A stretch of DNA of 64,000 nucleotides from Marinoscillum sp. 108 (GCF_902506655.1 NZ_LR734808.1:2602501-2666500), one strand, 5' to 3'; shown: positions 1 through 10,535, counted from the stretch's first letter. Numbers and translations: made by a program. Notes: generated from the letters alone by a model not told the origin.

Positions 1-1302
<1,302 letters not shown>

Positions 1303-1436
1303 AGTGCGAGCGATAAACTTGCTTTATTTTTTTATTGAGAATGAATCTTTCACATATAATGTCAACTCTTAAGTTTGATGTAAATCAGACGAAGAGTTTA
1401 AAGAATAACCACTAAAAGAAGTGGTCAAGAATTTAT
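1303..1436 (+). other. 23S-5S intergenic spacer
   Basis: This AT-rich spacer lies between the 23S end and the first 5S-like sequence. It holds a small inverted repeat near 1408-1425 (accact..agtggt), which could be part of an rRNA processing stem. No tRNA is visible in it. Confidence 0.6.
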
Positions 1437-1500
1437 AGTGATTATTGCGGTGGGGTCCAGACTAGGCGTCCCCCCTCTTTCCATACCAAACAGAGAAGCT
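1436..1500 (+). pseudogene. Degenerate 5S rRNA remnant
   Basis: From about 1436 the sequence follows the intact 5S copy at 1543 (gtgattattgcggtggggtc), with the shared upstream context tcaaga..tttat. It then carries an insertion (agactaggcgtccc) and changed bases (ccataccaaacagagaag). After about 1500 it diverges completely, so the 3' half of a 5S molecule is missing. It is read as a decayed or partly deleted 5S copy. Whether it is still transcribed with the operon cannot be told from sequence. Confidence 0.75.
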
Positions 1501-1542
1501 GTTGATATGATTATAAAGGGAAAGTAATACACTCAAGACTTT

Positions 1543-1652
1543 ATGGTGATTATTGCGGTGGGGTCCACCTCTTTCCATTCCGAACAGAGAAGTTAAGCCC
1601 ACCAGCGCTGATGGTACTGCCGTAACAGGTGGGAGAGTAAGTCGTTGCCAGT
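1543..1652 (+). rRNA. rrf: 5S ribosomal RNA
   Basis: This is a complete 5S sequence of about 110 nt with the conserved core cattccgaacagagaag and the segment agcgctgatggtactgc. The 5' bases tggt pair with gcca near the 3' end to form helix I. It lies about 240 nt downstream of the 23S end and is followed directly by a terminator hairpin, as expected for the last gene of an rRNA operon. Confidence 0.93.
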
Positions 1653-1660
1653 CTTTTATT

Positions 1661-1693
1661 AACCCTTATCATTTACTTGGTAAGGGTTTTTTT
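1661..1693 (+). terminator. Rho-independent terminator after 5S
   Basis: The stem aaccctta pairs perfectly with taagggtt (8 bp) around a 12-nt loop and is followed by a run of T residues. It lies just after the intact 5S gene and would end the rRNA operon transcript. Confidence 0.85.
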
Positions 1694-1779
1694 ACCTCTT
1701 TCCATTCCGAACAGAGAAGTTAAGCCCACCAGCGCTGATGGTACTGCCGTAACAGGTGGGAGAGTAAGTCGTTGCCAGT
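1694..1779 (+). pseudogene. Truncated second 5S rRNA copy (3' part only)
   Basis: This is the 5S segment of the second 127-bp unit. It lacks the first 24 or so nucleotides of 5S, including the 5' strand of helix I, so it cannot fold as a normal 5S. It also lies downstream of the first terminator, which should reduce its transcription. Confidence 0.85.
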
Positions 1780-1787
1780 CTTTTATT

Positions 1788-1821
1788 AACCCTTATCATT
1801 TACTTGGTAAGGGTTTTTTTT
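1788..1821 (+). terminator. Duplicated rho-independent terminator
   Basis: This is the second copy of the aaccctta/taagggtt hairpin with an eight-T tail, from the 127-bp tandem duplication. It gives the operon two terminators in series. Confidence 0.8.
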
Positions 1822-2261
1822 ATGCTTAATCATAGGAACGTGAACCGAGGAGAGGACGCGACCAATCAAGAAAGTGGATCAAACTGAAGTTCTGTGGGGG
1901 GATTGCATTAAAGGTGGATGGTGAAGTTGTGATCTGATACCTTATGTGCCTCAATCTAGTTGATTGGCCACTTACCTTCATTTTCTTTGCTTGCCCCGGG
2001 CCGCGTAGGCATAGTAGGCAAATGGTGATGCGGCATAGAGGACATGAACCTACCTGATTGCATCCAAAAATTAATGCTAGCATATTGTGTGAGGTCTTTC
2101 GGTCGGCTACTCCTATTCCCCTTATGCTTGTTTGGATTTGCAGGTATTCTTAAAAAGATCAAGTGTTATTATCCTATGCTGCCACTAAAGAGGTCTCACT
2201 TTGTACCGAGGTGACGTGCAATGCCTTATTATGAATCTCGCGGCTTGTGAGGAGATCATCA
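1822..2261. other. Region without a recognisable gene
   Basis: These 440 bp lie between the rRNA operon terminator and the terminator of the convergent floA operon. Two overlapping minus-strand ORFs of 68 and 85 codons exist (1956-2162 and 1826-2083). Neither has a recognisable motif, a signal peptide or good codon use, and they share the same bases in different frames. I see no tRNA, no IS end and no promoter consensus. It could be decayed coding DNA. Confidence 0.5.
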
Positions 2262-2294
2262 TAAAAAAAGCTGCTTCACATTGTGAAGCAGCTT
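2262..2294 (-). terminator. Rho-independent terminator of the proS-nfeD-floA operon
   Basis: Read on the minus strand, aagctgcttcac and gtgaagcagctt form a perfect 12-bp stem with a 3-nt loop, followed by a run of T residues. It begins about 25 nt after the floA stop codon. Confidence 0.92.
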
Positions 2295-2318
2295 GGATTT
2301 CAATTAGGAGGTGTTTTC

Positions 2319-3344
2319 TTACTCTCCTTTTTTCTTGGTGCTAGATCCGCTTTTTTTGGTTCCTGATCCGGCAATTGATTCGCGCATATCAGTATCTGCC
2401 TGGATGTTTTGGAACTTGTAATAGTCCATCACTCCAAGGTTTCCACTTCTAAAGGCTTCAGCTATGGCCTTCGGGATTTCTGCTTCGGCCAAAATCACTT
2501 TGGCTCTTGCTTCCTGCGCCTTAGCGACCATTTCTTGCTCTTCGGCAACAGCCATTGCTCTTCTTTCCTCCGCTTTTGCTTCCGCTACCTTTAAGTCAGC
2601 GGATGCTTGATCTGTTTGTAGCTTGGCACCGATGTTAGCTCCTACGTCTACGTCTGCAATGTCAATAGAGAGTATCTCAAATGCAGTACCTGCATCCAGA
2701 CCCCTTGCAAGGACTAGTTTCGATATTTTATCTGGATTTTCCAGCACTTCTTTATGGCTGGCAGCAGAACCAACAGAGGTTACAATACCCTCTCCTACTC
2801 TAGCCAAGATAGTGTCTTCTCCGGCTCCACCAACCAATTGTTGAATGTTGGCTCGAATGGTAACTCGGGCTTTAGCGACAAGCTGAATGCCATCTGCTGC
2901 AACAGCAGCGACCGATGGAGTGTTGATTACTTTTGGGTTTACTGAGATTTGAACAGCTTCAAACACATCTCTTCCAGCCAAATCGATGGCAGTGGCTTGC
3001 TTAAAAGTAAGATTGATGTTGGCTTTGTCTGCTGAGATCAATGCTCTGATTACCTGAGGAACATTTCCACCTGCCAGATAGTGTGTTTCCAGATCCTGAG
3101 TCTTCAGTTTTCTTTTTAGTCCAGATTCATCCTCAGTAATGGTTAGCCCGGCCTTAGTAGCTGTGATCAAAGCATTTACCACGGCTGATGGTGGCACTTT
3201 CCGGATTCTCATAAAAACGAGCTCCAATAAGCCAACTCTAACTCCGGAGAAAATGGCCGTAATCCAGAGGTTGATTGGTACGAAATACAGAAAAACGAAG
3301 AAGGCTATTATGCCCGCAAATAGAATAATTACTGTGGTGATCAT
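2319..3344 (-). CDS. floA: Flotillin-like protein FloA
   Basis: The 341-aa product is a membrane-associated scaffold of the FloA (UPF0365) family. Family members form oligomers that organise functional membrane microdomains. A hydrophobic N-terminal hairpin (residues 1-40) is followed by an SPFH-like domain and an Ala/Glu/Lys-rich helical segment at about 245-295 with repeated AEA motifs, typical of flotillins. The C-terminal tail is Ser/Lys/Gly-rich. It is the last gene of an operon with proS and nfeD, starting 6 nt after the nfeD stop, and an NfeD-FloA pair is the standard arrangement of this family. Identification is firm. The cellular cargo in this organism is not known. Confidence 0.93.
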   Translation of the reverse strand: MITTVIILFAGIIAFFVFLYFVPINLWITAIFSGVRVGLLELVFMRIRKVPPSAVVNALITATKAGLTITEDESGLKRKLKTQDLETHYLAGGNVPQVIRALISADKANINLTFKQATAIDLAGRDVFEAVQISVNPKVINTPSVAAVAADGIQLVAKARVTIRANIQQLVGGAGEDTILARVGEGIVTSVGSAASHKEVLENPDKISKLVLARGLDAGTAFEILSIDIADVDVGANIGAKLQTDQASADLKVAEAKAEERRAMAVAEEQEMVAKAQEARAKVILAEAEIPKAIAEAFRSGNLGVMDYYKFQNIQADTDMRESIAGSGTKKSGSSTKKKGE

Positions 3345-3350
3345 ATGATA

Positions 3351-3818
3351 CTAGTTAATGGGTTCTACAATTATTTTGTTAGGCTCAATACGAATGATTT
3401 TTATCTGTTGATTCTCATTAATGAATCCACCGTTTGATCTGACTTCCAGCTCTTTTTCATTAAACAATGCTTTTCCGCTTGGCTTTAGGGAGGAGATGGT
3501 TTGGCCCTGATCTCCTACCGAGAGGGTTACTTTAAAATCATCATTAAATCTCCCGGTATTTTCATCTTTCAGGGAGAAACGTTCCCATGCCCTGGATTTA
3601 AAGGCATAAATCATCACAACAAGCAAGAAACCGCTTGAGACTATGAGTATAGTAGTACCTGTGGCGCTGCCAAAGTAGTCATACCCAAGGTATACACCGA
3701 ATCCGGAACAAATGAACCCGGCGATACCAACGATGGTGGTTCCGGGTATAAATATCACCTCTATGATCAAAAGACCAATGCCAAATAATATTAATCCGAT
3801 GACGGTGATCCACTCCAT
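3351..3818 (-). CDS. NfeD family membrane protein
   Basis: The 155-aa protein has three to four hydrophobic segments in residues 1-75 and a small beta-rich C-terminal domain (about 90-155) of the NfeD OB-fold type. NfeD proteins accompany SPFH/flotillin proteins and are thought to assist their assembly in the membrane. This is the short form, without the N-terminal ClpP-like serine protease domain found in long NfeD proteins. It lies between proS (3-nt gap) and floA (6-nt gap), so the three genes should be co-transcribed. Partnership with FloA is inferred from context and family. Confidence 0.9.
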   Translation of the reverse strand: MEWITVIGLILFGIGLLIIEVIFIPGTTIVGIAGFICSGFGVYLGYDYFGSATGTTILIVSSGFLLVVMIYAFKSRAWERFSLKDENTGRFNDDFKVTLSVGDQGQTISSLKPSGKALFNEKELEVRSNGGFINENQQIKIIRIEPNKIIVEPIN

Positions 3819-3821
3819 GAT

Positions 3822-5297
3822 TTAGTACGCTTTTGCAAAGAGAACTCTTCCTTTGGAAGGTTTCCCACTATAGATGCAGGTTCCTTCTTCCTGGTTTGAA
3901 TTTAGTGGAATACAGCGAATTGTGGCTTTGGTTTCTTCTTTTATTTTCTCTTCCGTTTCGGAAGTTCCATCCCAATGTGCATACACAAAGCCACCTTTTT
4001 TCTCAATTACCTCTTTGAACTCTTCGTAGGAATCTGCCTGATGGGTATTTGCTTCCTTGAAGGAAGCAGCTTTTTGGTAGATGTTTTTTTGAATGTCATC
4101 CAACAGCGTTACAATATGTTCGACGGTTTCACCCTGCGCAACAAATTGCTTCTCTTTGGTATCCCTTCTCGCAATTTCTACGGTGCCTTTTTCCAAATCT
4201 TTTGGCCCGATCGCAATTCGCACTGGAACACCTTTGAGTTCATATTCCGCAAATTTCCATCCAGGCTTGTGGGTGTCTCTTTTATCGTATTGAACTGAGA
4301 TATTCTTGGCTCTTAGCTCTTTGGTAAACTTCTCAGCCACTTCTGATATTTTCTCCAATTCCTCATCCTTTCTATAGATAGGAACGATCACAACCTGAAT
4401 AGGGGCCAGGTTTGGAGGGAGAACAAGACCTTCATCATCCGAATGAGCCATGATCAGGGCTCCCATTAGTCTGGTGGATACACCCCAGGAAGTTCCCCAG
4501 ACATATTCTTCTTTACCTTCTTTATTGGCAAATTTTACATCAAAAGCTTTGGCAAAATTTTGACCCAAGAAGTGTGAAGTACCTGCTTGCAGTGCTTTGC
4601 CATCTTGCATCATTGCTTCGATGCAGTAGGTTTCCACAGCTCCCGCAAAACGTTCGTTTTCAGTTTTAATACCTTTGGTAACAGGAAGTGCCATGAAATT
4701 TTCAGCGAATTCTGCATACACGTTCAGCATCTGCACCGTTTCTTCTTCGGCTTCTTGTCTGGTGGCATGGGCTGTATGCCCTTCTTGCCACAAAAACTCA
4801 GCAGTTCTGAGGAAAAGTCTGGTACGCATCTCCCATCTCACAACGTTTGCCCACTGGTTGATCAACAACGGGAGGTCGCGATATGACTGAATCCAGTTTT
4901 TGTAGGAATCCCAGATTACCGTTTCCGAAGTGGGCCTAACGATCAATTCTTCTTCCAGTTTAGCATCCGGATCTACCATCACGCCGCCATTCACTTCATC
5001 ATTTTTCAAGCGATAGTGCGTCACCACAGCACACTCTTTTGCGAAGCCTTCTACGTGTGAAGCTTCTTTGCTAAAGAAGGATTTGGGGATAAAAAGTGGA
5101 AAGTAAGCATTAGAGTGGCCAGTCTCTTTGAACATTTTATCAAGCGTCTGCTGCATTTTTTCCCAGATGGCAAAACCATATGGTTTTATGACCATACAGC
5201 CTCTAACAGGGGAATTTTCGGCCAAACCGGCCTTCTTAACCAGCTCATTGTACCACAGAGAATAGTCTTCGGATCTGCTAGGTATTGCTTTACTCAT
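3822..5297 (-). CDS. proS: Prolyl-tRNA synthetase (archaeal/eukaryotic-type)
   Basis: This class II aminoacyl-tRNA synthetase charges tRNA-Pro with proline. At 491 aa it is the shorter type without the large editing insertion of the E. coli enzyme, and it ends in a C-terminal Tyr as in archaeal-like ProRS. Visible signatures include [12 protein letters not shown] in the catalytic core, [11 protein letters not shown], and a C-terminal anticodon-binding region from about 300 ([15 protein letters not shown]). The start ATG at 5297 is preceded by a good minus-strand promoter match. It heads the proS-nfeD-floA operon. Assignment is very secure. Confidence 0.97.
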   Translation of the reverse strand: MSKAIPSRSEDYSLWYNELVKKAGLAENSPVRGCMVIKPYGFAIWEKMQQTLDKMFKETGHSNAYFPLFIPKSFFSKEASHVEGFAKECAVVTHYRLKNDEVNGGVMVDPDAKLEEELIVRPTSETVIWDSYKNWIQSYRDLPLLINQWANVVRWEMRTRLFLRTAEFLWQEGHTAHATRQEAEEETVQMLNVYAEFAENFMALPVTKGIKTENERFAGAVETYCIEAMMQDGKALQAGTSHFLGQNFAKAFDVKFANKEGKEEYVWGTSWGVSTRLMGALIMAHSDDEGLVLPPNLAPIQVVIVPIYRKDEELEKISEVAEKFTKELRAKNISVQYDKRDTHKPGWKFAEYELKGVPVRIAIGPKDLEKGTVEIARRDTKEKQFVAQGETVEHIVTLLDDIQKNIYQKAASFKEANTHQADSYEEFKEVIEKKGGFVYAHWDGTSETEEKIKEETKATIRCIPLNSNQEEGTCIYSGKPSKGRVLFAKAY

Positions 5298-5354
5298 GCT
5301 AGATTTAGTGTTTTGGTATAGTAATTGCTTATTTTTCTTCTGAAATCTGGGTCA

Positions 5355-5362
5355 CAAATATA
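5355..5362 (-). promoter_or_regulatory. Predicted -7 promoter element of proS
   Basis: On the minus strand the sequence is TATATTTG, an exact match to the Bacteroidota housekeeping -7 consensus TAnnTTTG. It lies about 58 nt upstream of the proS start codon, which implies a leader of about 50 nt. The -33 element is not clear. Confidence 0.6.
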
Positions 5363-5423
5363 GGTGGACAAAGCGGAAACTCAGACCCGGGTTTCATTGT
5401 AATAGTAATAAAACGTAGGAATT

Positions 5424-6785
5424 ATGGAAGCTTTTAAACAACTCTCTCGAATATCAGGCCTTTTGGTGATGATGGTAGTGTCTAGCGGGGCTTTAGCCCA
5501 GGAGTATGATGACCTGTACTTTACGTCCAAAGACAGAAAGCAGGTGAAGGAGGAGCCGAAGGTGGAGAACAAAAGCGCGAGCACCTATCAGTCCTACACC
5601 AACAACACCTACACAGATAACTATTCTGCTCATGAGGTGAATCCAGAATACATTGCGAGATATCAGGCTAGTAAGGACTATGGTACTGACAGTGACTATG
5701 TAGATCAGGTAGATGATAATGCCACCTACAGCGAGCCTTCCTATTCCAATATTTCCTATTACCCTGAATCTTATGTGGATGACCAGCCTGGTACCACAGT
5801 AATTAATAATTATTATAGCAACAGTGCCGGCGATGGCAATGGATGGAATAACAGGGGATGGAACTCTGGAGCTAGTCTATGGTATGATCCATGGTTTGGG
5901 TGGAACACCGGATTTAACATCTCATTTGGATATGGTAATGGGTGGGGAGGATACTATAGCCCCTGGTATAATTCATGGGGGTACCCGGGCTATGCGGGTG
6001 GATTTTATGATCCGTGGTATGGATGGTCTAGCCCATACTATGGCGGATGGGGCTGGAGCAGATGGAATCGATACAATTACGCATACACATCAGGATTTTA
6101 TCACGGTCTATATCATGGCGGGTATTACTCAGACAATGGATATGTATCGCCACGAGGCAGAGATGTAGTGGTGGGCAGCAGGTACTCCAGAGGTGGTACA
6201 GTGGCTAGTGGAACAAGAACCAACAGTAGAGTGAATGCGCCATCCTCAGCCAGTGGACGGGCTGACGTGTCAACTGCTGATCGCAGGGACTACAGCCGAA
6301 CCCAAAATGAGTATTTCTCCAGGTCGAGAGCTGGTGTATCCGGTACTAATGTCTCCAATTCATCTCCAACTTCGAGCCGAAGTAGGGTCACTACCGTTAC
6401 AAATGGGAATAGTCGAAGTACCCAGCCAACATATAGTTCTCGAAGTGGGAATAGTAACTCTGGAGGTACTTTGAGAAATTCGGGATCTACATCTGGCACA
6501 AGGAGGTATAACAGTGCTGCAGCGAGCAGCTCAAACAGTAACTCGAGCTATAGCCGATCAAGATCATCTGGTAGTAGTTCATCGTCATCCTATTCCTCAG
6601 GCTCTACCAGAAGCAGAAGTTCGAGTAGTTATACTCCAAGCAGAAGTAGTAGCTCATCGAGCAGGTCGTCTTTTTCTGGCTCTAGCAGCGGCGGATCTTC
6701 GAGATCCAGCAGTGGGGGAAGTAGTAGTGGACGTTCGTCCGGTGGTGGGTCCAGTTCTTCTCGTTCGAGAGGTGGTGGCAGATAA
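5424..6785 (+). CDS. Secreted low-complexity Tyr/Gly/Trp- and Ser-rich protein, function unknown
   Basis: The 453-aa protein has an N-terminal signal peptide ending near SGALAQ (residues 20-25), so it is exported. An acidic, Tyr-rich stretch follows (about 30-130). Next comes a region with repeated W-x-P-W and GGYY-like turns (about 140-240), then a C-terminal half made mostly of Ser, Arg and Gly that ends in SRGGGR. Proteins of this composition recur in Bacteroidota next to OmpP1-type porins and are often misnamed after eukaryotic matrix proteins. The porin gene follows 27 nt downstream. A structural or adhesive envelope role is possible but not shown, and no catalytic motif is visible. Confidence 0.75.
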   Translation: MEAFKQLSRISGLLVMMVVSSGALAQEYDDLYFTSKDRKQVKEEPKVENKSASTYQSYTNNTYTDNYSAHEVNPEYIARYQASKDYGTDSDYVDQVDDNATYSEPSYSNISYYPESYVDDQPGTTVINNYYSNSAGDGNGWNNRGWNSGASLWYDPWFGWNTGFNISFGYGNGWGGYYSPWYNSWGYPGYAGGFYDPWYGWSSPYYGGWGWSRWNRYNYAYTSGFYHGLYHGGYYSDNGYVSPRGRDVVVGSRYSRGGTVASGTRTNSRVNAPSSASGRADVSTADRRDYSRTQNEYFSRSRAGVSGTNVSNSSPTSSRSRVTTVTNGNSRSTQPTYSSRSGNSNSGGTLRNSGSTSGTRRYNSAAASSSNSNSSYSRSRSSGSSSSSSYSSGSTRSRSSSSYTPSRSSSSSSRSSFSGSSSGGSSRSSSGGSSSGRSSGGGSSSSRSRGGGR

Positions 6786-6812
6786 TACAGGCAGTTAAAA
6801 AATTCTAAATCT

Positions 6813-8411
6813 ATGAATCAGTTCAAATATATCATGTTTGCCGGGATAGCTATATCCGCATGGTCAGCCAGCGCGCAGGTGGCAGATGGGTCATTGGGTT
6901 ATTATCAGGATGCCAGAATCTTTAGCCAGACTAGTCCGGTTTATGGGAGCACTGCCAGGATGCAAGGGCTTGGAGGCACTCAAATTTCTTTAGGTGCAGA
7001 TATGAGTTCGGCCGGATCTAATCCGGCCGGGTTGGGATTTTTCAATAGGAGCGTTCTTTCGTTCACCCCCAGCATGACCTTCAATAATTCGGATGCGAGC
7101 TATTTTGGGAACACCATTTCTACTTATAAGAATAATTTCAATTTTGCGAATCTCGGGATGGTATTTAATTCCAATAAGGGTGATTATACCAATGAGAAAT
7201 TCAAAGGGGGATCTTTTGCGATTACGTTTAACAGGAGCAACAACTTCAACAGTGAGGTTTTTTATCAAGGAAGAAATACGTCCAATTCGATTGTGGATAG
7301 TTTTGTAGAGGGTGCAAACAACGATCTCTCTGATGCTTATATCGATTACGCCTTTGGTCAGTTTTTGATCGAAAATGCTGACGGATACCTCTATCAGAAG
7401 GGCGCTGATGGTCGAACATATATTTATCCGGATGGAGACTTTGATGGGTATACCTCCCTGGTGGGAGCTAATAGCTATGATGGGTATTTACCACGACAGA
7501 TTGAGCGTATTACTACCAAAGGAGGACAAAGCGCCCTGAATTTCGCCTGGGGCGGAAACTATGATGATCGGGTTTATTTTGGAGCAGGCTTGTCCTTTGA
7601 GTCAGTACGGTATAGCAGGATCAGGACTTATACGGAAGATTCGTTTCGGGATGTAGATGGAAACCAGGATGATCTCCTTTACAAAATTCAAATCCAGGAT
7701 GAACTCACCATAGATGGCAGTGGGGTGGGCTTCAGTGGTGGGCTTATAGTTCGTCCGGTGGATTTTGTGACATTGGGGCTGAGTTATAAATCCCCCACGT
7801 ACTATAGCCTGAACGATGAGAGTGGTTTCACTTTTGCTACCGACTGGAATGAGAATTACTCCTACTACAATGGTACCAATAGTGAGGGTGATTCAGTGTT
7901 TTATGACATGGGTTCCTATAAGGAAACCAGTGATCTTACCATGAGTCAATACAACCTGAAGACACCTGGAAAACTCTCTCTGGGAGCCACCTTCTTTCTG
8001 GGTAAAGTTGGTTTCATTTCCGGGGATGTGGAGTTTGTGGACTATACCAGGAGCCAGCTGAAATCCAATGATTTCTCTGTGGTAGCAGATAATCAGACCA
8101 TTAAAAATTTATATACCAACACTATGAACTTTCGCATCGGATCAGAATTTCGGTACGATGATTTCAGGTTTAGGGCAGGTTATGCCTTTTTCGGAGACGC
8201 CTTTGCCAACAATGATTCTTATGACGGTAGAAGTCAAAACGTATCGTTTGGGTTAGGATACAGATCCCGAGATTATTTCATCGATCTGGCAGTAGTGAAT
8301 CGAAAGTCTTTTGATGCCTACTCACCCTATCAGATCAGCACGGGTACTCCCATTGCTGATATAGAGCAGCGGACCAATACAGTCTCCGCAACGATTGGTT
8401 TCAACTTCTAA
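6813..8411 (+). CDS. OmpP1/FadL/TodX family outer membrane porin
   Basis: The 532-aa protein has a signal peptide ending near WSASAQ. Family features include the N-terminal region QTSPVYGSTARMQGLGG and a conserved GADMSSAGSNPAGLGF segment, followed by alternating beta-strand sequence ending in Phe (TVSATIGFNF), as in outer membrane beta-barrels. FadL-type channels carry hydrophobic compounds such as long-chain fatty acids across the outer membrane. The substrate here is unknown. It lies 27 nt after the low-complexity secreted protein and probably shares its transcript. Its stop codon overlaps the stop of the convergent aroK gene. Confidence 0.88.
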   Translation: MNQFKYIMFAGIAISAWSASAQVADGSLGYYQDARIFSQTSPVYGSTARMQGLGGTQISLGADMSSAGSNPAGLGFFNRSVLSFTPSMTFNNSDASYFGNTISTYKNNFNFANLGMVFNSNKGDYTNEKFKGGSFAITFNRSNNFNSEVFYQGRNTSNSIVDSFVEGANNDLSDAYIDYAFGQFLIENADGYLYQKGADGRTYIYPDGDFDGYTSLVGANSYDGYLPRQIERITTKGGQSALNFAWGGNYDDRVYFGAGLSFESVRYSRIRTYTEDSFRDVDGNQDDLLYKIQIQDELTIDGSGVGFSGGLIVRPVDFVTLGLSYKSPTYYSLNDESGFTFATDWNENYSYYNGTNSEGDSVFYDMGSYKETSDLTMSQYNLKTPGKLSLGATFFLGKVGFISGDVEFVDYTRSQLKSNDFSVVADNQTIKNLYTNTMNFRIGSEFRYDDFRFRAGYAFFGDAFANNDSYDGRSQNVSFGLGYRSRDYFIDLAVVNRKSFDAYSPYQISTGTPIADIEQRTNTVSATIGFNF

Positions 8412-8902
8412 AGTGCCTTAATCGCAGCTAATAAAAGGTCTATATCTCTATGTTCAATAGAGATGTGGGCGCTTCTATATATGGGGAGCCGGGCTTTTAA
8501 CAGTTCGTCCACCCTATTTTCAACATCGCCCTGCATGAGTGGCCGATGGTCTTTCCTGGCTATCCGCTCTATGAGCAGCTCTCTATCGGCTTCCAGAAAA
8601 ATGGTAATTCCATGATCCTTCATGTATTCCATTCCCTTATGAAAACAAGGAGTACCTCCCCCCGTGGAGATGATTGCTCCAGGATATTTTTCCGAAAGCG
8701 AGACAAGCATTTTGCTTTCTACTTTCCGAAAATGGGCCTCTCCTTTTTCGCTGAAAATAGCTGAAATCTCCTTACCTTCCTGTAGTTCTATTTCATGATC
8801 CAGGTCTACAAAAGGGAATTCTACAGAACTGGCCAGCTGCTTTCCAAAATAGGATTTTCCCGATCCGGGCATACCTATCAGATAGATTTTACCAAGCTTC
8901 AT
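8408..8902 (-). CDS. aroK: Shikimate kinase
   Basis: The 164-aa enzyme phosphorylates shikimate with ATP in the aromatic amino acid (chorismate) pathway. The P-loop GMPGSGKS is at residues 10-17. The shikimate-binding DLDHEIE segment follows near 33, and the STGGGT motif near 79 is typical of the family. The size is normal for AroK. The start ATG overlaps the stop of the upstream DoxX-like gene by 1 nt (TAATG), so translation may be coupled. Its 3' end overlaps that of the convergent porin gene by 4 nt. Confidence 0.95.
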   Translation of the reverse strand: MKLGKIYLIGMPGSGKSYFGKQLASSVEFPFVDLDHEIELQEGKEISAIFSEKGEAHFRKVESKMLVSLSEKYPGAIISTGGGTPCFHKGMEYMKDHGITIFLEADRELLIERIARKDHRPLMQGDVENRVDELLKARLPIYRSAHISIEHRDIDLLLAAIKAL

Positions 8903-9990
8903 TATGGCAATAATCCGTTGATTTCAGAAACATCTGGAGTGTCGTTGTGATGCCATTTTCCTACTACGGTGCCATTGGAAAGGAGCATCACTCCGGGATT
9001 TGACCGGATCATGGTTTTCAGCACAGTGGCGTCCGCATAGAAATAAGGTGCCGCCAGCTGTACATCATGCCTGAAGGCTTCAAATTCTTCGTATCCTGAT
9101 GCGGTGAGTACCCAAACATCAGCATTTTGAGTTTGAGAGCTTAGTGTCCTAATAGCTTCGATGTTTGTTCGTGAGGCTTTGGTGGCATCGTAAATGATGA
9201 TCAACAGTTTGTTTCCTCGCAACAACTCTTCAGTGAATTCTCCTTCATCATTCCACATACTCAGGTCGGTGATTTTGGGCTGGGCTTCGGGGTTGATCAG
9301 CTCCATGGCTTTGAAGGTGTAAGCTTTGTCAGTTGGGTATGTATCCAGGATTTCTTCCTTACCATCCTTCTCCATCACATACTGATAGCGCAACTCCTCA
9401 GAAGGCTCCATGAGTGAAGGCAGGTGGTTACCCACCGAATAGGCTCTAAAATCCAGAAATGGAAGATGGGCAATGGCATAGTAAGCCAAAAGCGTGAAAA
9501 CTATGGCTGATCCGACCACTTTGAAGAAGCCAAATTTTTCAGAAAACCAGCTACCATATTGATGTCTGTTTTTGAAAATGGCAATGATCAGAACCAGCAG
9601 TATGAGGTCTTTGTAAAATGACTGCCATGGCGTAAGCTTAATGGCGTCACCAAAGCATCCGCAATCAGTCACTTTATTAAAATAGGCTGAGTAAAAGGTA
9701 AGAAAAGTGAAAAAGACAATCATTAGCAGAAGTGCCCAGCTGGTTCTTGGCATTTTGAAACCAATAATCAGTGCAATGCCGAGTACTACCTCAAGCACAC
9801 TGAGCAGTACTGCCAAAAAGAGTGCTGCAGGCACAAACCACTCGAAAAAAGGAGCAAAATCATAAGCGAAGACTTCAAAGTACTCCTGAAGTTTGATGGC
9901 TGTGCCAATGGGATCATTGACTTTGATGACACCAGAAAAAATAAATAGTGCACCTACCAGGTATCTGGCGATATCGAATAAAATTTTCAT
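8902..9990 (-). CDS. DoxX/MauE-like membrane protein (BT_3928 type)
   Basis: This 362-aa protein starts at the ATG at 9990, whose ATGA overlaps the stop of the preceding DUF1599 gene. An earlier in-frame start is unlikely. The first half has four to five membrane helices and a DCGCFGD motif that resembles the paired cysteines of MauE/DoxX redox membrane proteins. The C-terminal third (about 250-362) looks like a soluble thioredoxin-like fold that lacks a CxxC motif. Proteins with this architecture are widespread in Bacteroidota without a proven role. A thiol-redox function in the envelope is inferred from the DoxX/MauE relationship only. Confidence 0.8.
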   Translation of the reverse strand: MKILFDIARYLVGALFIFSGVIKVNDPIGTAIKLQEYFEVFAYDFAPFFEWFVPAALFLAVLLSVLEVVLGIALIIGFKMPRTSWALLLMIVFFTFLTFYSAYFNKVTDCGCFGDAIKLTPWQSFYKDLILLVLIIAIFKNRHQYGSWFSEKFGFFKVVGSAIVFTLLAYYAIAHLPFLDFRAYSVGNHLPSLMEPSEELRYQYVMEKDGKEEILDTYPTDKAYTFKAMELINPEAQPKITDLSMWNDEGEFTEELLRGNKLLIIIYDATKASRTNIEAIRTLSSQTQNADVWVLTASGYEEFEAFRHDVQLAAPYFYADATVLKTMIRSNPGVMLLSNGTVVGKWHHNDTPDVSEINGLLP

Positions 9991-10535
9991 GCCTTTTCTT
10001 CTTTGAGTTTGATCATACAAAACACTGAGTAGTTTATCATATCCTGATAATTGGCGTCAATGCCCTCAGAGATAATTGTTTTACCCGCATTGTCCTCTAT
10101 TTGTTTCACGCGAAGGAGCTTCATCAGGATGATGTCTGTGATGGAGCTGATCCTCATTTCCCTCCAGGCCTCTCCATAGTCATGATTTTTGTTGGCCAGT
10201 AGCTGAAGCGTGGCATCAGCCGCCTGATCATACTTTGGCTCCAGCACCTCATAGCTGATTTCCATTGGGTCATCCTTGGACAGCTCCATTTGTATCAAGG
10301 CTATGATGCAGTAATTTATGATACCGATAAACTCTGATTGAATATCCTCCCCTACTTTCTGGGATCCCTTTTCCTGAATGGAACGGATGCGCTGGGCTTT
10401 GATAAAAATCTGATCAGTGATCGATGGAAGCCTGAGAATCCTCCAGGCAGTACCGTAATCTTTGGTCTTTTTTGCAAATATTTCTTTGCAGGATGCGATA
10501 ATTTCGCGGTATTGATGGATCGTACGGTCTTTCAA
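9987..10535 (-). CDS. DUF1599 domain protein
   Basis: The sequence contains two tandem copies of a helical unit with the family signature: KTKDYGTAWR near the start and NKNHDYGEAWREMR about 90 residues later. This is the DUF1599 (nucleotide-modification-associated) family, of unknown biochemical role and common in Bacteroidota. I place the start at the TTG at 10535 (182 aa). An exact minus-strand promoter element lies at 10578-10585, so the further-upstream GTG at 10589 would lie before the transcript begins. The stop overlaps the next gene's start (ATGA). Confidence 0.78.
   Translation of the reverse strand: MKDRTIHQYREIIASCKEIFAKKTKDYGTAWRILRLPSITDQIFIKAQRIRSIQEKGSQKVGEDIQSEFIGIINYCIIALIQMELSKDDPMEISYEVLEPKYDQAADATLQLLANKNHDYGEAWREMRISSITDIILMKLLRVKQIEDNAGKTIISEGIDANYQDMINYSVFCMIKLKEEKA

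Larger units (their letters stand above)
1567..1820 (+). repeat. Exact 127-bp tandem duplication (5S 3' part plus terminator)
   Basis: Unit 1 is 1567-1693 and unit 2 is 1694-1820. By eye they are identical base for base. Each unit starts inside the 5S gene at acctctttccattcc and runs through the 5S 3' end, the spacer and the terminator T-tract. The copies abut exactly, which points to a recent duplication by slippage or unequal exchange. Confidence 0.9.

Noticed and set aside
1826-2162. Two overlapping minus-strand ORFs of 68 and 85 codons
   Set aside because: No motif, signal peptide or promoter; they use the same DNA in different frames. They are kept only as an unexplained region.
5820-6780. 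Repeats in the low-complexity gene as a CRISPR or satellite array
   Set aside because: The repetition follows codons for Ser, Gly, Tyr and Arg with irregular spacing. There are no direct repeats with unique spacers.
6235-6798. Alternative plus-strand ORFs within the Ser/Arg/Gly-rich C-terminus
   Set aside because: They are frame-shifted shadows of a low-complexity coding region and have no start signal of their own.
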